Source: Desulfobacterales bacterium (lineage in GTDB: Bacteria; Desulfobacterota; Desulfobacteria; Desulfobacterales; DAOWNP01). From it: a stretch of DNA of 6,117 nucleotides. The stretch spans positions 1 through 6,117 of the forward strand of contig JASFBI010000130.1 of assembly GCA_030149595.1 (NCBI GenBank), written 5' to 3'. Under the pieces are notes generated by a model. It saw nothing but the letters and a program-made list of their open reading frames with translations, was not told where the DNA came from and searched no databases. The position numbers and the translations under genes are program-made. The stretch's first letter is position 1. Every line of letters begins with the position of its first letter. This document shows positions 5,997-6,117 of this stretch, piece by piece.

Positions 5997-6117
5997 ATGA
6001 CAGATAATATAGAAACTCCATTCGGAAATTCAATGTTTCAAATAGTTAATTTCACAGCAGGCCAAGAGACACCTGAAAGACGGTATAGGCACTGTTCTCT
6101 CCAACTGCACCAAAAGA
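5997..6117 (+). CDS. Start of a further phage gene (partial, unknown function)
   Basis: An open frame starts at ATG 5997 with AAAGGA 6 bases upstream and runs 40 codons to the window edge without a stop. The N-terminus reads MTDNIETPFGNSMFQIVNFT and continues AGQETPERRYRHCSLQLHQK, ending in a charged, probably helical TPERRYRHCSLQLHQK stretch. I do not recognise a family with confidence. It follows the fibre gene by 16 bases on the same strand, so it is likely co-transcribed and could be a fibre-associated or other virion protein. The true length and any domains lie outside the window. Confidence 0.6.
   Translation, partial: MTDNIETPFGNSMFQIVNFTAGQETPERRYRHCSLQLHQK

Overview
The window reads as part of the virion structural module of a short-tailed, P22-like (podovirus) phage or prophage. 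The two best recognised genes are homologues of P22 tail accessory factors gp4 (1134-1853) and gp10 (1855-3285), in the same order as in P22. They are followed by a small coiled-coil protein and a 789-residue tail fibre. The DNA is AT-rich, uses many AGA and AAA codons, and has clear AGGAG or GGGG ribosome binding sites, so a low-GC bacterial host is likely. The gp4/gp10 tail type and an apparent secretion signal are compatible with a Gram-negative host, but the sequence does not identify the organism.

Layout: every supported gene is on the + strand and is tightly packed, with gaps of about 1-23 bases and one 14-base overlap. This looks like a single late operon. Positions 2-55 hold the last 17 codons of an upstream gene; P22 synteny would make it the coat protein, but the fragment is too short to tell. 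Next comes a four-gene cassette of small proteins (77-1113): a very basic protein, a protein with a signal peptide and a structural-protein-like motif, a coiled-coil plus single-membrane-segment protein resembling XhlA-type holin partners, and a small protein with a motif common in phage head genes. The head-to-tail adaptor gp4 and the tail hub/DNA-stabilisation protein gp10 follow, then a 107-residue coiled-coil protein (3272-3595). The tail fibre (3611-5980) has a virion-type N-terminal beta domain, a shaft of fibre-linker motifs, and six Kelch-like repeats at its C-terminus. A further gene starts at 5997 and runs off the window.

How they work together: after DNA packaging, gp4 and gp10 would extend and seal the portal. 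The 107-residue protein and the fibre would add the distal tail parts, and the Kelch-like end of the fibre is a plausible receptor- or glycan-binding tip. The most distinctive signal is in the fibre repeats. Blades 1-2 and 4-5 are about 96% identical at DNA level at a fixed 429-base offset, including a perfect 78-base repeat. This suggests recent multi-blade duplication and a route to in-frame change in blade number. The small-gene cassette with two predicted membrane or export proteins between the upstream gene and gp4 is the other point of interest. No RNA gene, CRISPR array, insertion sequence, attachment site or convincing promoter was found, and no stretch over 300 bases lacks a gene.
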